Shown piece after piece: positions 11,101 to 21,200 of a stretch of DNA of 64,000 nt; positions within the stretch are counted from its first letter, which is position 1, and the number at the start of each line of letters is the position of its first letter. The notes under the pieces are model-generated. The model did not search any database. It was given only the letters and a program-made list of their open reading frames with translations, and was not told the DNA's origin. This DNA comes from Macrocystis pyrifera (lineage: Eukaryota; Sar; Phaeophyceae; Laminariales; Laminariaceae), in contig JASSKH010000035.1 in NCBI GenBank assembly GCA_031763025.1, positions 346,320 through 410,319 of the forward strand, read 5' to 3'. Position numbers and translations under genes: made by a program.

Positions 11101-11103
11101 TGA
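2075..11103 (+). CDS. TPR (tetratricopeptide) protein, seven-exon gene model
   Basis: Exons: 2075-2140, 2708-2800, 4137-4443, 5303-5851, 6885-7855, 9506-9752 and 10975-11103. All introns are GT-AG and every junction phase matches. The protein is about 786 residues. It begins with a FTKWDRFDADAAEIE motif, then a charged helix, a His-rich stretch (about 225-253), TPR motifs (about 157-180, 300-385 and 635-700) and Ala-rich linkers. Its last 42 residues are unrecognised. The N-terminal motif and the LNIAAAFLL / RRAQAYQALGRF repeats recall TPR co-chaperones such as RPAP3 and SPAG1; that assignment is tentative. Exon lengths sum to 2362 bases, one more than a multiple of three. The surplus is explained by a run of nine G at 5665-5673. 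A role in chaperone or complex assembly is inferred from TPR content only. Exon 1 and exon 7 are the least certain. Confidence 0.75.
2708..2800 (+). CDS. TPR gene exon 2, charged coiled-coil segment
   Basis: Thirty-one codons, phase 0 at both ends, lie between GTGCAG| and GAG|GTGAGA. The peptide is almost entirely Glu, Arg, Lys, Asp, Gln and Ala, as expected for a long solvent-exposed helix. It is contiguous in frame with exon 1. Confidence 0.65.
3000..3655. repeat. Minisatellite, unit about 46-50 bp, in TPR intron 2
   Basis: About a dozen degenerate units carry GGTACCCTTGAGACTCGCGA followed by GTACTCAGTCATT. The array is interrupted around 3310-3400 and ends near 3650 with a repeat of the fragment first seen at 3236-3285 (tgagtacttcaaa-agactgg). 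Open frames across it are low-complexity artefacts. Confidence 0.8.
4137..4443 (+). CDS. TPR gene exon 3
   Basis: The acceptor is CCTCAG| after a pyrimidine tract and the donor is CGAG|GTAACG, phase 1. It encodes a basic segment, a Pro/Ala linker and an Ala/Arg helix (ARVCAYEADAFAKGLRRGLE) that resembles the first helix of a TPR. The split last codon joins exactly to exon 4. Confidence 0.7.
4497..4612 (-). mobile_element. Short C-tailed retroelement end, family B copy 1
   Basis: On the minus strand this carries TGCTCCGTCCC, the ATGCGAGGGTCTATGGTCAT core and the CATGCATGAGATAGAGTAC end. A C-rich tail, read as G here, follows at 4497-4507. The frame LRPAIVGMRGSMVIRLRPCM runs to a stop just before the tail. 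It sits about 50 bp past the exon 3 donor with its tail toward the exon. Confidence 0.7.
4820..5175. repeat. Minisatellite of about 15 bp (ACCCGACAGTTACAT-like) in TPR intron 3
   Basis: At least twenty variants of a 15-base unit, in the form CAGTTACA-CCCGA, run from about 4820 to 5175. The array yields an artefactual Thr/Pro/Tyr/His-rich open frame. It ends about 130 bp before the exon 4 acceptor. Confidence 0.8.
5303..5851 (+). CDS. TPR gene exon 4, with one-base frame break in a G9 run
   Basis: The acceptor is CGCCAG| and the donor is TTCGAG|GTTGGT, phase 0. The exon opens with VNEARKCIVELDAAQALL, a good TPR helix pair, then a Ser/Gly linker and a His-rich stretch near 5509-5600. In this frame a stop follows at 5677. 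The downstream TPR-like helices (AAEVLRRAKVSCRVAEGA and onward to LRDLLFE) lie in the next frame. The switch falls at the nine-G run at 5665-5673. Removing one G would merge the frames and fix the total length, so a homopolymer sequencing error or a real null allele are both possible. Confidence 0.7.
5852..6074. repeat. (GGTT)n-like tract at the start of TPR intron 4
   Basis: A degenerate GGTTGGTTGATTCGTTGG array begins at the donor site itself, so the GT of the splice site is the first repeat unit. A shorter GGTT block recurs at 6350-6375, just beyond the inverted-repeat element. Confidence 0.75.
6075..6347. mobile_element. Inverted-repeat element family E, copy 1
   Basis: It is bounded by CCACATCTCTGACAG on the left and the reverse complement of CCACATCTCGGACA on the right. 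The interior is rich in AGATCAT and GATC motifs and contains GGGCCCCACCGGGCAACATGAG-type sequence, split here. Related copies lie near 11.6, 16.6, 21.2, 49.2 and 57.0 kb. It has no coding capacity. No clear target duplication is visible for this copy. Confidence 0.65.
6885..7855 (+). CDS. TPR gene exon 5 (longest exon, two TPR regions)
   Basis: The acceptor is TTTTCAG| after a poly-T tract and the donor is ACAAG|GTGAGT, phase 2. It begins DPKSVPAWVARGEAFLSMGN, a canonical TPR whose partner helix ends FDRAIEID. A long Ala/Gly/Glu-rich low-complexity linker with several poly-Ala runs follows. It ends with LNIAAAFLLRKTDYESAV, the first helix of a second TPR completed in exon 6. The 971 bases are open throughout. 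Confidence 0.85.
8000..8890. repeat. GGTAAGGTA / GTCCGTACCTA higher-order minisatellite in TPR intron 5
   Basis: Short GGTAAGGTA and CGTACCTAA units are organised into longer blocks. The segment TTGAGGTCGT-CC-AGG-TCGTACCT followed by ACCCGGGTA recurs near 8159, 8421 and 8641, spaced about 260 and 220 bp. It is non-coding. The unit contains GGTAAG, which resembles a 5' splice site, many times over. Confidence 0.75.
9343..9416 (+). mobile_element. Short C-tailed LINE 3' end, family A copy 1
   Basis: It starts TGCTCCGTCTCGAAAGG. The frame APSRKGCVVSGQLTNVSNE runs to a TGA that is followed at once by GTACG and a C-rich tail. It lies in sense inside TPR intron 5, and its tail continues into the pyrimidine tract before the exon 6 acceptor at 9506. 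Confidence 0.75.
9506..9752 (+). CDS. TPR gene exon 6, canonical TPR
   Basis: The acceptor is CCCCAG| and the donor is AAAG|GTGCGT, phase 0. Joined to exon 5 it reads CTR-VFVIDPGNTQALVRRA then QAYQALGRFRSGVEDL. This is a near-consensus TPR with the DP turn, the RRAQAY helix and the ALGRF turn. An acidic helical tail follows after a Gly-rich loop. Confidence 0.85.
10256..10471. mobile_element. Nested pair of TTACGGGGG MITEs (family M) showing TA target duplication
   Basis: An intact inner copy (10325-10433) begins TTACGGGGGTCCATAG and ends with its inverted repeat. It interrupts an outer copy. The outer sequence reads CCTACTTTTAC, TA, inner element, TA, ACAATATTTGG. Uninterrupted copies elsewhere (20.5 kb) read CCTATTTTTAC-TA-ACAATG. 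The TA is duplicated, which fixes the ends and points to Tc1/mariner-type insertion. Confidence 0.85.
10975..11103 (+). CDS. TPR gene exon 7 (terminal exon)
   Basis: A strong pyrimidine tract ends in TTTGGACCAG|. The 42 codons that follow match the phase-0 donor of exon 6 and end at TGA 11101-11103. The peptide starts IHVGNGKDVLERAGAVRKNN. Its composition is hydrophilic and no domain is recognised. The phase and acceptor support it, but a longer last exon elsewhere cannot be excluded. Confidence 0.5.
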   Translation: MHVGNGKDVLERAGAVRKNNARDGHHTPEPGEIAGRRPHPDD

Positions 11104-11577
11104 TGGTTGATGATGCGTTTGATGAAAGTTTCGTATTCCGGAGACGTTCGGGGGGTAATGCTGTCTGTTGTTTGTAGTCACGGATATCATAAAAGGATAA
11201 TCTGGTTCGAGAAGTATATTGCGATACCGATACACGAAACTTCATATCGATGCCCTTTCGATAGTCGACCATCCCCGGCTTTCCTATGTGGATATACATA
11301 AATGTGATTGTCAGGGGACATCCGGAGTACATCCGCGGGTTTCCTATTATAATCAAGCCGAAACGTTTTGTTCAGTCATCAGCCTTAAATGCTTACTGGG
11401 ATGGAGGGCAAACTAGGGCGTTGGATATGTGTACGATGCTCCGAAAGTTTGCTATTTCGGTGTGTGTCGAAACTTTCGGTCCCTTATCCAACAAAGTAGT
11501 AAGAGAGGAAACTGATGTCCGTCGAGATGGACCGACTCCGTCTATAGGCTAATGGGTGCCTGCCGGTGTCATTCATG

Positions 11578-11852
11578 TACTTGTCCGCCTCGGCCAGACC
11601 ATCTACGTATCATGGATTCCCACTTGATCTAGATCTTTGAAGGCAGAAAGGTCATCTATTCCCGACCTTGTACTGGTACGATCTGTATGATCTAGCTCAT
11701 GTTGCCGGGCGGGACCCGTACAATCCGCAGAATCTACAGTAGCACATATTTGCTGGGTTGGATCTGCCCTCTAAGGCAAATTTTGCACAACAACCTCTCA
11801 CAACGGCAGGTGAAGAACTAGATCAGCTATCTGTAGATAGATATATCATGAT
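11578..11852. mobile_element. Inverted-repeat element family E, degenerate copy 2
   Basis: It shares the GATTCCCACTTGAT, GATCTGTATGATCTAGCTCA and TGTTGCCGGGCGGGACCCGTA segments with the 21.2 and 49.2 kb copies. The terminal repeats are eroded. Confidence 0.6.
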
Positions 11853-13195
11853 TGTAATTTTTGCCCTCGATGACATGCATTCGAGCGCTGTTCTCAAGTT
11901 TGCTTCCACCAGTACGGACGGCACCCGAGCAGGTGGGTCTTGAATCAGATCGAACGTCTGCGCGCCTGATTATCAGTACTCGTGTGGTCATGCAGAGGCG
12001 GGGATATGGGATACGTCCGGTATTCGGCGGCCGTCGTTGTTCGGGAGAGGCATTCATTATCTATATAATGTCGGTGGTCTTCGCACTCTATTTTACAATA
12101 ATTTCGTTTTTTTTTTATCCGGTGGAGGCGTGTCCACTTGTCCACAAGAAGCGATCGCGCTATTATCGGCCCGTGGTATCGATTCACTCCACCCCCCGCC
12201 CGATTCACTCGAAAGGCGTAACACCAAAAACACACTGATTGGTGGGCGATGGCGACACGCGCGGCGGCGGCGGCTGCTGCTGCTGCTGCTGCTGCTACAG
12301 CTGTCAAGCGGATCAGCACGCTTCTTGTCAAGCAAAGCGGTGTTTGTGTCACTCATTGCTATCCTACCGTAATACCTGGCACAGCAGGAGTCACTCGTAC
12401 GTACGATGTGACATCATCAGTAGCTCAAACCAAGCGCGTATGAGAGAGACACCTACTACTGCCGTAATATAGTATTAATAGATTCAACATGATATGCTTG
12501 CACAACCAACCGAACTCGACGGTGCCCCCCCCTCACCCCACCTGTACGGCCTCCACATGCAAACAAACCGGAACTGCTACCTACATACACCAAACGAAGC
12601 GTGCTTGAAGCGCATATAGGTCGCTCACTTACTAGTATCCACCCAATCGAAGTCGTTAAAACTTGCTATAATACCCGCCGCCACGTACATGCACAGGAGC
12701 GTTGGTTACTGCACCTACGTGGTGCACTCCAACGCACTTGAGCAAACCAATATCGTCGCGATATACATCCAGGTGCCAGCCAGGTATGTCCGTCTGTAGT
12801 CTCACGCAATGTGCCGGCAACGATTTTGTTGCGCTGCCATGTTCATCCTACGACTATACATCTCGTCTTCCTATTGGTCGCGAGGCCCCCAACACACTCA
12901 CTCGCTGACCAGAAAAAGCTACCCTCTCTACTATGATATTATTGTACCCTCTTCCATGCCTAAAATATGCGCCGATGGGATATGACCGACATTTTGGTTG
13001 TTGTTGCTTCCGGATTCGGCCAATCGACACCGACTTTGCCCGACGGATTCGTCGCTCATGCCTCGGAATCGGCCATTGAACCTGCACACAACAGCAGATA
13101 TTATAGAGCTAGAAGCAAAAAACTACCCGGCAGAGGGATGCTTGACTGATCGAGTACCGGCCAATACCGCCATACCCCGCCCCCCAACCCATAAT

Positions 13196-13335
13196 CGCGC
13201 TTGGCGCAAGCAGCGTTTCCCTGGTCGGTGAAAAACGACGTGCTCCGTCCCGGCACTGCTGTAATGCCGGCATGTATGGTCATACGACTACAGTCGTGCA
13301 TGACATGCGTAAACCCACCCCCCTCCGTCATTTGG
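13196..13335 (+). mobile_element. Short C-tailed retroelement end, family B copy 2
   Basis: It carries GCGCTTGGCGCAAGCAGCG upstream and GTGCTCCGTCCCGGCA, then TATGGTCATACGACTACAG. It ends GTAAACCCACCCCCC. The upstream block is shared with the copy at 17927, so family B extends at least 130 bp. Confidence 0.7.
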
Positions 13336-15122
13336 ACCTAACCCCCCCCCCCCTCCCGTGTTAGGAGCTCTTCTGACATTTCTGACATGTCCTGGCTATA
13401 CAGCTGGCTTACATCCGCGGCTGGCATTGTTTTTGTTTGAAAACAAATGTCGTAATGTCAAAAGAGGGGGGGCAGGGAAGGGCGGCGGAGCCCGTTGTAC
13501 CCTCCACAAGACCTCCCCCCCCCCCCCCCCTGCACGCCAACGCTGCAGTTACTGCGATACTTCGTAAAACGCACGCTAACACACAGGCCGAGGGGTTTCG
13601 ACTCGGTTCGCCCTCAACAACCGGGGATCGCAAGCCATCCCGACCACAAATCTTGCCTACCATGCGTCACACATTTGTACCAGTACACGACAGAACTGCT
13701 CTACTAGTACAAGTCAAAACTAACCAACAAAAAACTTTCACTGTCTCCGAGCGGACAAAACAAAATTAAGGGAGGCGTGGGGCGGGAGCGCTACCGATCG
13801 ATCGGCTATCTAGAGGCCAGCTGTCCAAAGGCATGGACGCCTCAAGGGCCTTGCGGGGGTCCAGAGGACGACTATCAATAGACGGGACCACGAAACACAA
13901 ATAAACAGCACCACGCGGGGCCCGAGCCATCTCCATATACCATCAGCGCAGGAGAGCCGCCCGTGAGGTCGGTATACCGTACATGGTACACGGTATTATA
14001 CGCGGCATGGTACGTTACACAGTATGGTACGGTCCACGGTATATTATGGGATGATATCCGGTACGCACGGTATGGTATAGGACCATCGGGAGGTTGCCCC
14101 CGGCTCGAAAACCTTTGATTGTTCTGGTTGATGGTCGCCGATTGCCGCGAATAACAGGGAGAGGGAGGGAGGGAGGGGGGTTCTCAGCATCGACGAGCAG
14201 CTGCCCCAACACGCACCCCCACCCGCCATGTGTACCACGACCCCATGCCTGAACAGAACAGGGGTGCTTCCTCCCCAAGGAACTGTTTAATACTCGTGCA
14301 GCAGTACCACCGCAGCAACAAAAATAACGTACCAGGTACGATCTATACGTACACAATTTACGTACCGATTTTTGTTTTTTTCCCCCGTCTTCACCGCGCG
14401 CCTCTAAAAAAAGACACAAACAAATAGAAGGGGTTGCTGTGTGCTGCCGCTCCCTCCGCCTGACACAAGAAAAAAAAAAAAAGAAGAACATATGATGCCG
14501 CCCCTTTTGTCCGACGGAACAAAAACAAACTCTAAAACGCTTCCACACGCACACACACTTAACTGAACCTAAGAGCCAGAGAGACGACCTAACACATACA
14601 TAACATTCCAGGTAATAGACGTCAGAGCCAGCACAGCCTGCGACACAAATCAATCTATTGCCAAGACGCGCCCTTCCGAAAAAACGGATCTCACACAAAC
14701 AGCTGCCGTGATTTTTTTTTTTCGCTTCATTTTTGAAAAAAAAAAAATCGTCAACACGTGGAAGAAGGGGCCCGGCCGTCACACAAACGCCACAAAAAAA
14801 GCCACAAAAAATATGTTCTTGTCGAAACCGAGTCCACGGAAGGAAATCGGACGCCACATTAATTAGACACAACATCGGTCCTGTCGAAATAAAGGAACAT
14901 CGGATTCCCACCGCGGGTGAAACAGACACGCCATACAGGTCGGGCAATATGCCCTTGAGGAAGTGGGTCCACGGGGGTGAGAAATCGAGGCGCCACGTGC
15001 AAAAAAGCCACAGGGTGACGCGATGTCTTTTGATCTTCTGATCAAAAGTCTCCACACGGAAAAAGCGGAGAAAAAAAAAGAAAAGAAGACCGGCCGCCGC
15101 CCGCACGCCCCGCCCGAAACGT

Positions 15123-15262
15123 TTAGACGCAGCAGATGCAGCCGGTGCAGATGGTGCCCTTGCGGGTAGCCTCCTTGCTCCTCACGGGGCAGATGACGTG
15201 CTGGCAGCCGCGGCAGAGACACCAGTAGCCGAAGCAGCCGCCGAGGCACCCGACGCACGGGC
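15123..15262 (-). CDS. Calpain exon 10 (Cys-rich C-terminus, stop TAA)
   Basis: The acceptor TACTACGCAG| is preceded by a very strong C/T tract. The split codon completes Gly379. Forty-five residues follow, with eleven cysteines in patterns such as PCVGCLGGCFGYWCLCRGC, ending TICTGCICCV. The spacing suggests palmitoylation or metal binding; no named domain is recognised. Confidence 0.8.
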
Positions 15263-18200
15263 CTGCGTAGTAGCAGTAAGACCAACAAGGGGGAGAAGGA
15301 GGGAGAGGAGGAGAAGGGAAGGGGGGGGGGGGGGGGGGCGTACTCATTTGTTGCTTGCTGTGGTCATTCGACCATTGGCCACGCATCCCTTTCGAGACGG
15401 ACCAACGGGGGGGAGAGAGGGGGTACTCAGATGGTGCTCGGCTTAGTAATTTGGCCCTTGACCGCGCATCCCTTTCGAGACGGAGCACCGGGGGGCGAAA
15501 CAGCGACAAGCACAGCATCATGGCGCCCATGTGTGGCATGTGGCATATGCGTGGGTGCTCGACTTACCGGCGCAGCCGAGGTCCTCGTGGACGTCGAGGG
15601 CCAGATCGCTGGCGTCCGTGGATCTGGCGCAAACCGTAATTTCCATCCAAACCTTCTTGAAGTCCTCCCAGCACATCCAGAAAACACCATCATCATCGTT
15701 GTTGTTCTGGTATCCCACAGCAGCCTATCCATAGCGCGCACGAAACAAGCAAACACCGCATTACATACGTCTACGATTATAGTACACGCCGTGTGGTGTA
15801 AAAAGGAAAGCGTACTGGCTCTTGTGCTGTGGCGTGTTGTTGTTGTGTTGCTGTGGTGTGCTGTGTCCTGTGTGTGCTCTTTTTTCTTCTCGCCATCCCA
15901 TACATTTTCTTCTGCCCTTCCCATCACTAGTCGCAACTCAGATCCGGGGATACATAATACGTAGCAGGCTGTCCTCCCCCCTGCTTCCCACTACTTTCAT
16001 TTTTATCGCGGGAAGACTCCACCAGCCCTTTCTTTCCTCGTCGGCTACTATAGCGTCGGATTGCGCCGGCGCGGTTATGGCATGTAATGGTACGGTAATA
16101 TAGTGTGGAATGGTGTGGTGTGGTATGGTATGGTATGGAACGGTTTGATATGGTATGGTACGGAACGGTGTGGTATGGTATAGTATGGAACGGTGTGGTA
16201 TGGCATTGCATAATGTGACGAGGGAACGGAGGGGGTGCGCGGGTATAAAACATCCAAACAACAAAACAAACCAAAAACAAAATCAACAGGACTACAAGTA
16301 CACAAAACAAAACCACACAGCGAACAATAAAACCATAAAGGAGCGGAAGCGGCGGCCACGCCACGGGCAGTGGTAGTAGCGGTAGTAGTGGTAGGAGTGA
16401 GGTAGAGGCGCGCCTCCCCTTTGAGCTTACGCTGATGAGTGGCGACCTCTGCCACTGGGTCGTGTTGTCTGCCCAACGTCCCTTCCACTCCCCTTTCTTG
16501 CCCTGGAAGGAGCGCGACAAAAAACAAAACAAACGATCAACAAAAAACGAGGAAAACTACGAATGAGCAAAAAGAGAAAAAGGTTTACGAACACACATCG
16601 AACAGATCATCTACAGAATAGATCACCTAGATATTAACCTACTGTTATTCTGAGGTGTTGTGCGGGATCTCTATAGTACACAATCAGCCCAGAAAACATG
16701 TCGCAATGTCATGCAGATTGGGCTACTTCCACGCGGCGGCATGAGCTATTAATAGGTCATCCAGAGCAGTCTTCTATCTACCCTCATGGATCTAAGTCAT
16801 GAGCTTGGAAGCATCTACATGATTTGCACAAAGTGCTACTTCACCTTATAACCCTTTCATGGCGACAAAACCATATAGAATACAAGTGGGATCGCGCATC
16901 CGGGCACCGTCGAGTACGTCGCTCGTTCGTGTTCGTGGAAAGGGGGCGGCTGTATTCCGCTCGAAAATCGGTGGTCGTCGGCAGGCAAGCAGTAACTACG
17001 AAGATAGTTACTTGCAAGCCGTCGATAATGTAGAAACTCGAGCATAACGATACCGCTCTACACACGAAAAAATAAGCAAAAATCTAGTAGTTCACACTTC
17101 GTGCTCCAACTCACGTCGTCTATTGATAACTCTGACCCACCCATGCCCACCCATGGCCTACATTTCCTCTCTCTCTCACCCAAGGGTTGCGGATCTGGAT
17201 GAGTTTCTCGCCGTGGATGCTGACGGCGTTCATGATGGAGTAGGCGTGGTTTTCGATGAGGCCGTCCTTGCGCTGTTTCTCCATCTTTAGACAAAAATAA
17301 TCGACAGCAAAATAGCAACGATGGGGGGGGGGAGCGAGCAATGTACGAACGAAACTCCATTATCCTACGGACGACATGTGTCATGATTTACAGCCAGAAC
17401 TACAATCATGATGATTCAGGTAATCATTAATTAACGTCAACGATCGTCGTTGGTCGTCAAAGACATCAAGCGCGAGCTGCAGCAGGCGTACCGAGGGAGA
17501 GCCCGAGCTCAGGCGGCTAAACTTCCAAAAACATATACCTAGCGTGCTCCCCCCCCCTCCCTTTCGCGACGATGCTGTAAAACACGCCTCTCACTGCGTG
17601 AGCTAGACAACCAGGGTACCGTTTTTTTTTTTTTTTTTTCTTCTTGGCGGCTACCACAGCTGCCGGTCAAGTTAGATCATTTTGGTGCGGGGAGAACCTT
17701 TACTCCGCGCAAGGGGGATGATCGTATCACGTAGTGTGTATATGGTGAGGCACCCACGAGGCAGTTACATAGTAAACCCATGGCTGTCTCTGGAAGTGGC
17801 TACACCAGAAATTAAATCAATCCATTGATGCTGTCATCCATATGCAAGAAAATCCGCCTCTAAAGCGGTTCTTAGCAGGATGCAGCTCACCCTTCATGCG
17901 ACTCGCCCAACACCGCACGGCGCTTCGCGCTTGGTGCAAGCAATGTCTGCCTGGTCAGTGAAAACCCGATGCGCTCCGTCCCGGCATTGTAGGGATGCGA
18001 GGGTCTATGGTCATACGACTACGGCCATGCATGATAATGAGTACCCCCCCCCCCCCCCCCCCCCCCTTGCTCCGTTCCGGCATTGTAGGGATGCGAGGGT
18101 CTATGGTCATACGATTACGGCCATGTATGACATGAGTAAACCCTCCCCCCCCCTCTTTCCCCTCCATCGCATACAGTGAGGCCAACCGTATCGCACGGGT

Positions 18201-21200
18201 GACAATATAAAAACACCCCCTGCGATGATATCCAGAGCCGATTTTCCTCCCAACCAGGGGGGGGGGGGGGGGGAGGGGGGCGCATACAGCGCATACAACG
18301 GATATTGCACCTCTGGGAATATCTCGTCGATATATTTTCTTCCATAGACGTACGTATGTAGACGTTTCACTCCCCCCGCCATCGAGATAACCGGTGACAG
18401 TCTGCAGTCTCAGTGACATTCGTCCAGGGGTGTGTGCTATCTTATCGCCCGTGATATAAGGTAGTACCACTAATACAAGTGCCCCCCGCCTTTCAAGTTT
18501 TAGGAAAACCCACAAGTTTTTAATATTTTCTATATATTTCGTTTCTTCTTCGCATTTATTTTATCCGCTCTTGTTTTCTCTCTCTCCCCTTGGATAAAAT
18601 CAGATCAGATCCGGGGATACATATACGTGGCAGGCTTTCCTCCCCCCCTACACTACGCGCTCTCAGCAGCTGATTCCTCTCTCATGCCGAAATACTTGAG
18701 AGCAAAATGGAAAGTATAGGCCATGTCAACAACAACCTGTGTGCGCACACGACAAAACATTCTAGCTTAATACACACGAGTAGCACGAGCCTACGAAGCA
18801 TCACACACGCAGGTTTCAAAACAGGAGTTTGGGGAAGCGTTTTTCGATCTCACAGACTGGGGCAGGCATCCTTTTCACCCTTACACTACTACCGAAATAA
18901 AATGTTCCACACAATTTCCAAGCGTCATTCCGAGTGTCCCACACAGATTCCAAGTGTCACTCCAAGTGTCCCACACAAACTCCAAGTGTCATTCCAAGCG
19001 TCCCACACAATTTCCACGTAGTATTTTCCCAAAAACGTGGTTGCAATTCTTAACGCTTTTAGCGGTGCGGTGTGCAGAAACCTAAATCCGAATCCAACTC
19101 CAGGTGGTGCATTCCCATAGCGGAAGAGCAGCCCTACTAACACTACCACTCATATTAATACACTAAATGCTAAACGAAAAGGAGTTGACGGGGATAAGCT
19201 CTTGTCAAAAACTACCAGGTACTCACCACGGCTCCTTCGATGCTGCAACACATTGCGCCCTTCCTGCTCTTGGCGTACGTCAGCAGCACTCCCCAGAACT
19301 TGTCGCTTGAGACGACACGGGTGTGTGTAATATATAAAATATGTACCAGGTATATATTATACACATTAATATATATATTATATATATATTATATATTAGG
19401 TATGCACGAGCGACGGCGGAATAAGCGAGTTAGATATATTCGTAAGGAGGGTTGGGCTTAGAGCTAAGGCTGGACAGTAGTGTCCGCGATACGCGTCAGC
19501 GAATAGGGGACGAACGCCTCGGCGATGCGGACGTCGATATTATGAAATACTTAACTGTATGTTATGCCCTCCGACAAGGTTTCGTGTTCATGCACCAAGG
19601 AGGAAGTACCATACAGGTTCCAGTCCTACTTGAATCAAATATCCTCTAACAACAGCCCAGTAAATTGTCGTTGCTTCGGTCGCCACCAAAGGGGTTAACT
19701 GCAGCAGTGCACAGTACTCGCAGGCAGCGAGGTAGCGGCGGCTTTTTCTCGCACCTCTCATAGACCTCGCCGGTACCCACGCTGGCCGCGTCGCGGACGT
19801 CGGTCGCGGAAGGCTTGAAGAGGAACTCGTAACGCCTCCACTGCCCGTCCGCGCCCGTTGAGGCTGGCTTCAGACGCCTGAAAAAAAAAAAAAAAAAAAA
19901 CGAAACATACGAAAACGAAGAACAAAATGAAAACGAGAGGAAAACATCAACCACAGAGTTTCGGATGTTACAAAAAAAAAGCACAACACATGAAAACATG
20001 AACCACGGTATCAGATGGTTGAAAAATAAAACGAAACCAAAAACACCAGCCACGGCTTCGGACGCTTAACACAACACAAAAGGTACAAACCAAAACACCA
20101 GTCACGGTTTCAGACGCTCACAAACAGGCAAAAAAATATGGCTGCGAGAACCCCCCCCCCCCCGAAAAATCCGGCTCCCGACGCCTGAAAAAGGGAGAGC
20201 GCAATGCAATATCGGCAGCGATGTGATCAAAAGCGGCTTGCAGACGACTGAAAACAAAAAACGGGGGGAAAAAAAAAAAACACCAGCCACGGGTTCGTTC
20301 GCATCAGACTCTTGAAAAAAAAAGGCAAGACACCTGCGCCACAAAAAACAAAAAAAGAGGCTCCCGATGGCTGAAAATAGGAGCGCTAAAAATCGGCCAC
20401 GGCATATCAAAAAGCGGCTCCAGACGCCTGAAAAGTAGAACGTTGACCCCGCTAACAGTAACCCTCTTCGGACCGCATTCCCGTTTGGGGGATACACTAC
20501 TTATTACGGGGGTCCATAGTAAATAGGACCTACGGTGAACACAAAAGCCTATATATTTACCTATTTTTACTAACAATGTTGGGTCCTATTTACCATGGTC
20601 CCCCGTAATAGACTAGACATAAGGGCTAAAACGGTACTGCAGTCCTAGACGGGTTGGAAGGCGTCCCAGATGCCACAAAAACATAATTCGGCCGCGATGA
20701 GAAATACCGAAAAAAAACCCCAGAAAACAAAAACATGCGGAGAAAGCCGGCCTTGATGAGACACTATAGAAGTATATGCTGTACCCGGTACAACACTATT
20801 ACGGAGGGCCATAGTAAATAGGACCAAACATTGTTAGTAAAAAAATGAAATATACAGGTTTTTTTGCGTGTACCGTAGGTCCTGTTAACCATGGTCTCGC
20901 GTAGTAATATTTATCTCCGTCCTTTCTCTTTCGTACACACATAATGTGACACATGCATGCGCCGTCCAGGCTGTGCTTCTGGAGCATGGAGCTCTTGGCA
21001 TTTATTTGCACGTCATCAGTTTTTTTTTACTCCGTCCGCTTTCGTATACATATTTTTGTTCCAGTGTTCCTCGTGAGCTAGCTACCGAAGCAGGCGGAGG
21101 CCGCCCGCGGAGCGAATCGCCTTTTGTATAAATCCTCCCGACAGAGCATACGATTGTACAAACAATATATACATGGGAAACATGGGACAGGTCACTGAGC

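Larger units (their letters stand above)
11104..15122. other. Convergent intergenic region
   Basis: It lies between the TPR gene stop and the calpain stop. It contains a degenerate family E copy (about 11578-11852), a GCT-triplet run near 12270-12296, a family B short element (13196-13335), C homopolymers (13341-13353, 13509-13530) and T-rich sequence. No coding region is supported. The stretch downstream of the calpain stop (about 14015-15122) is stop-poor on the minus strand but has no domain. It is probably 3' UTR. Confidence 0.5.

Noticed and set aside
14015-15106. Minus-strand open frame of 363 codons directly after the calpain stop
   Set aside because: Phe/Cys/Arg-rich because of T runs, no domain, no consistent acceptor. 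More likely the calpain 3' UTR and flank.
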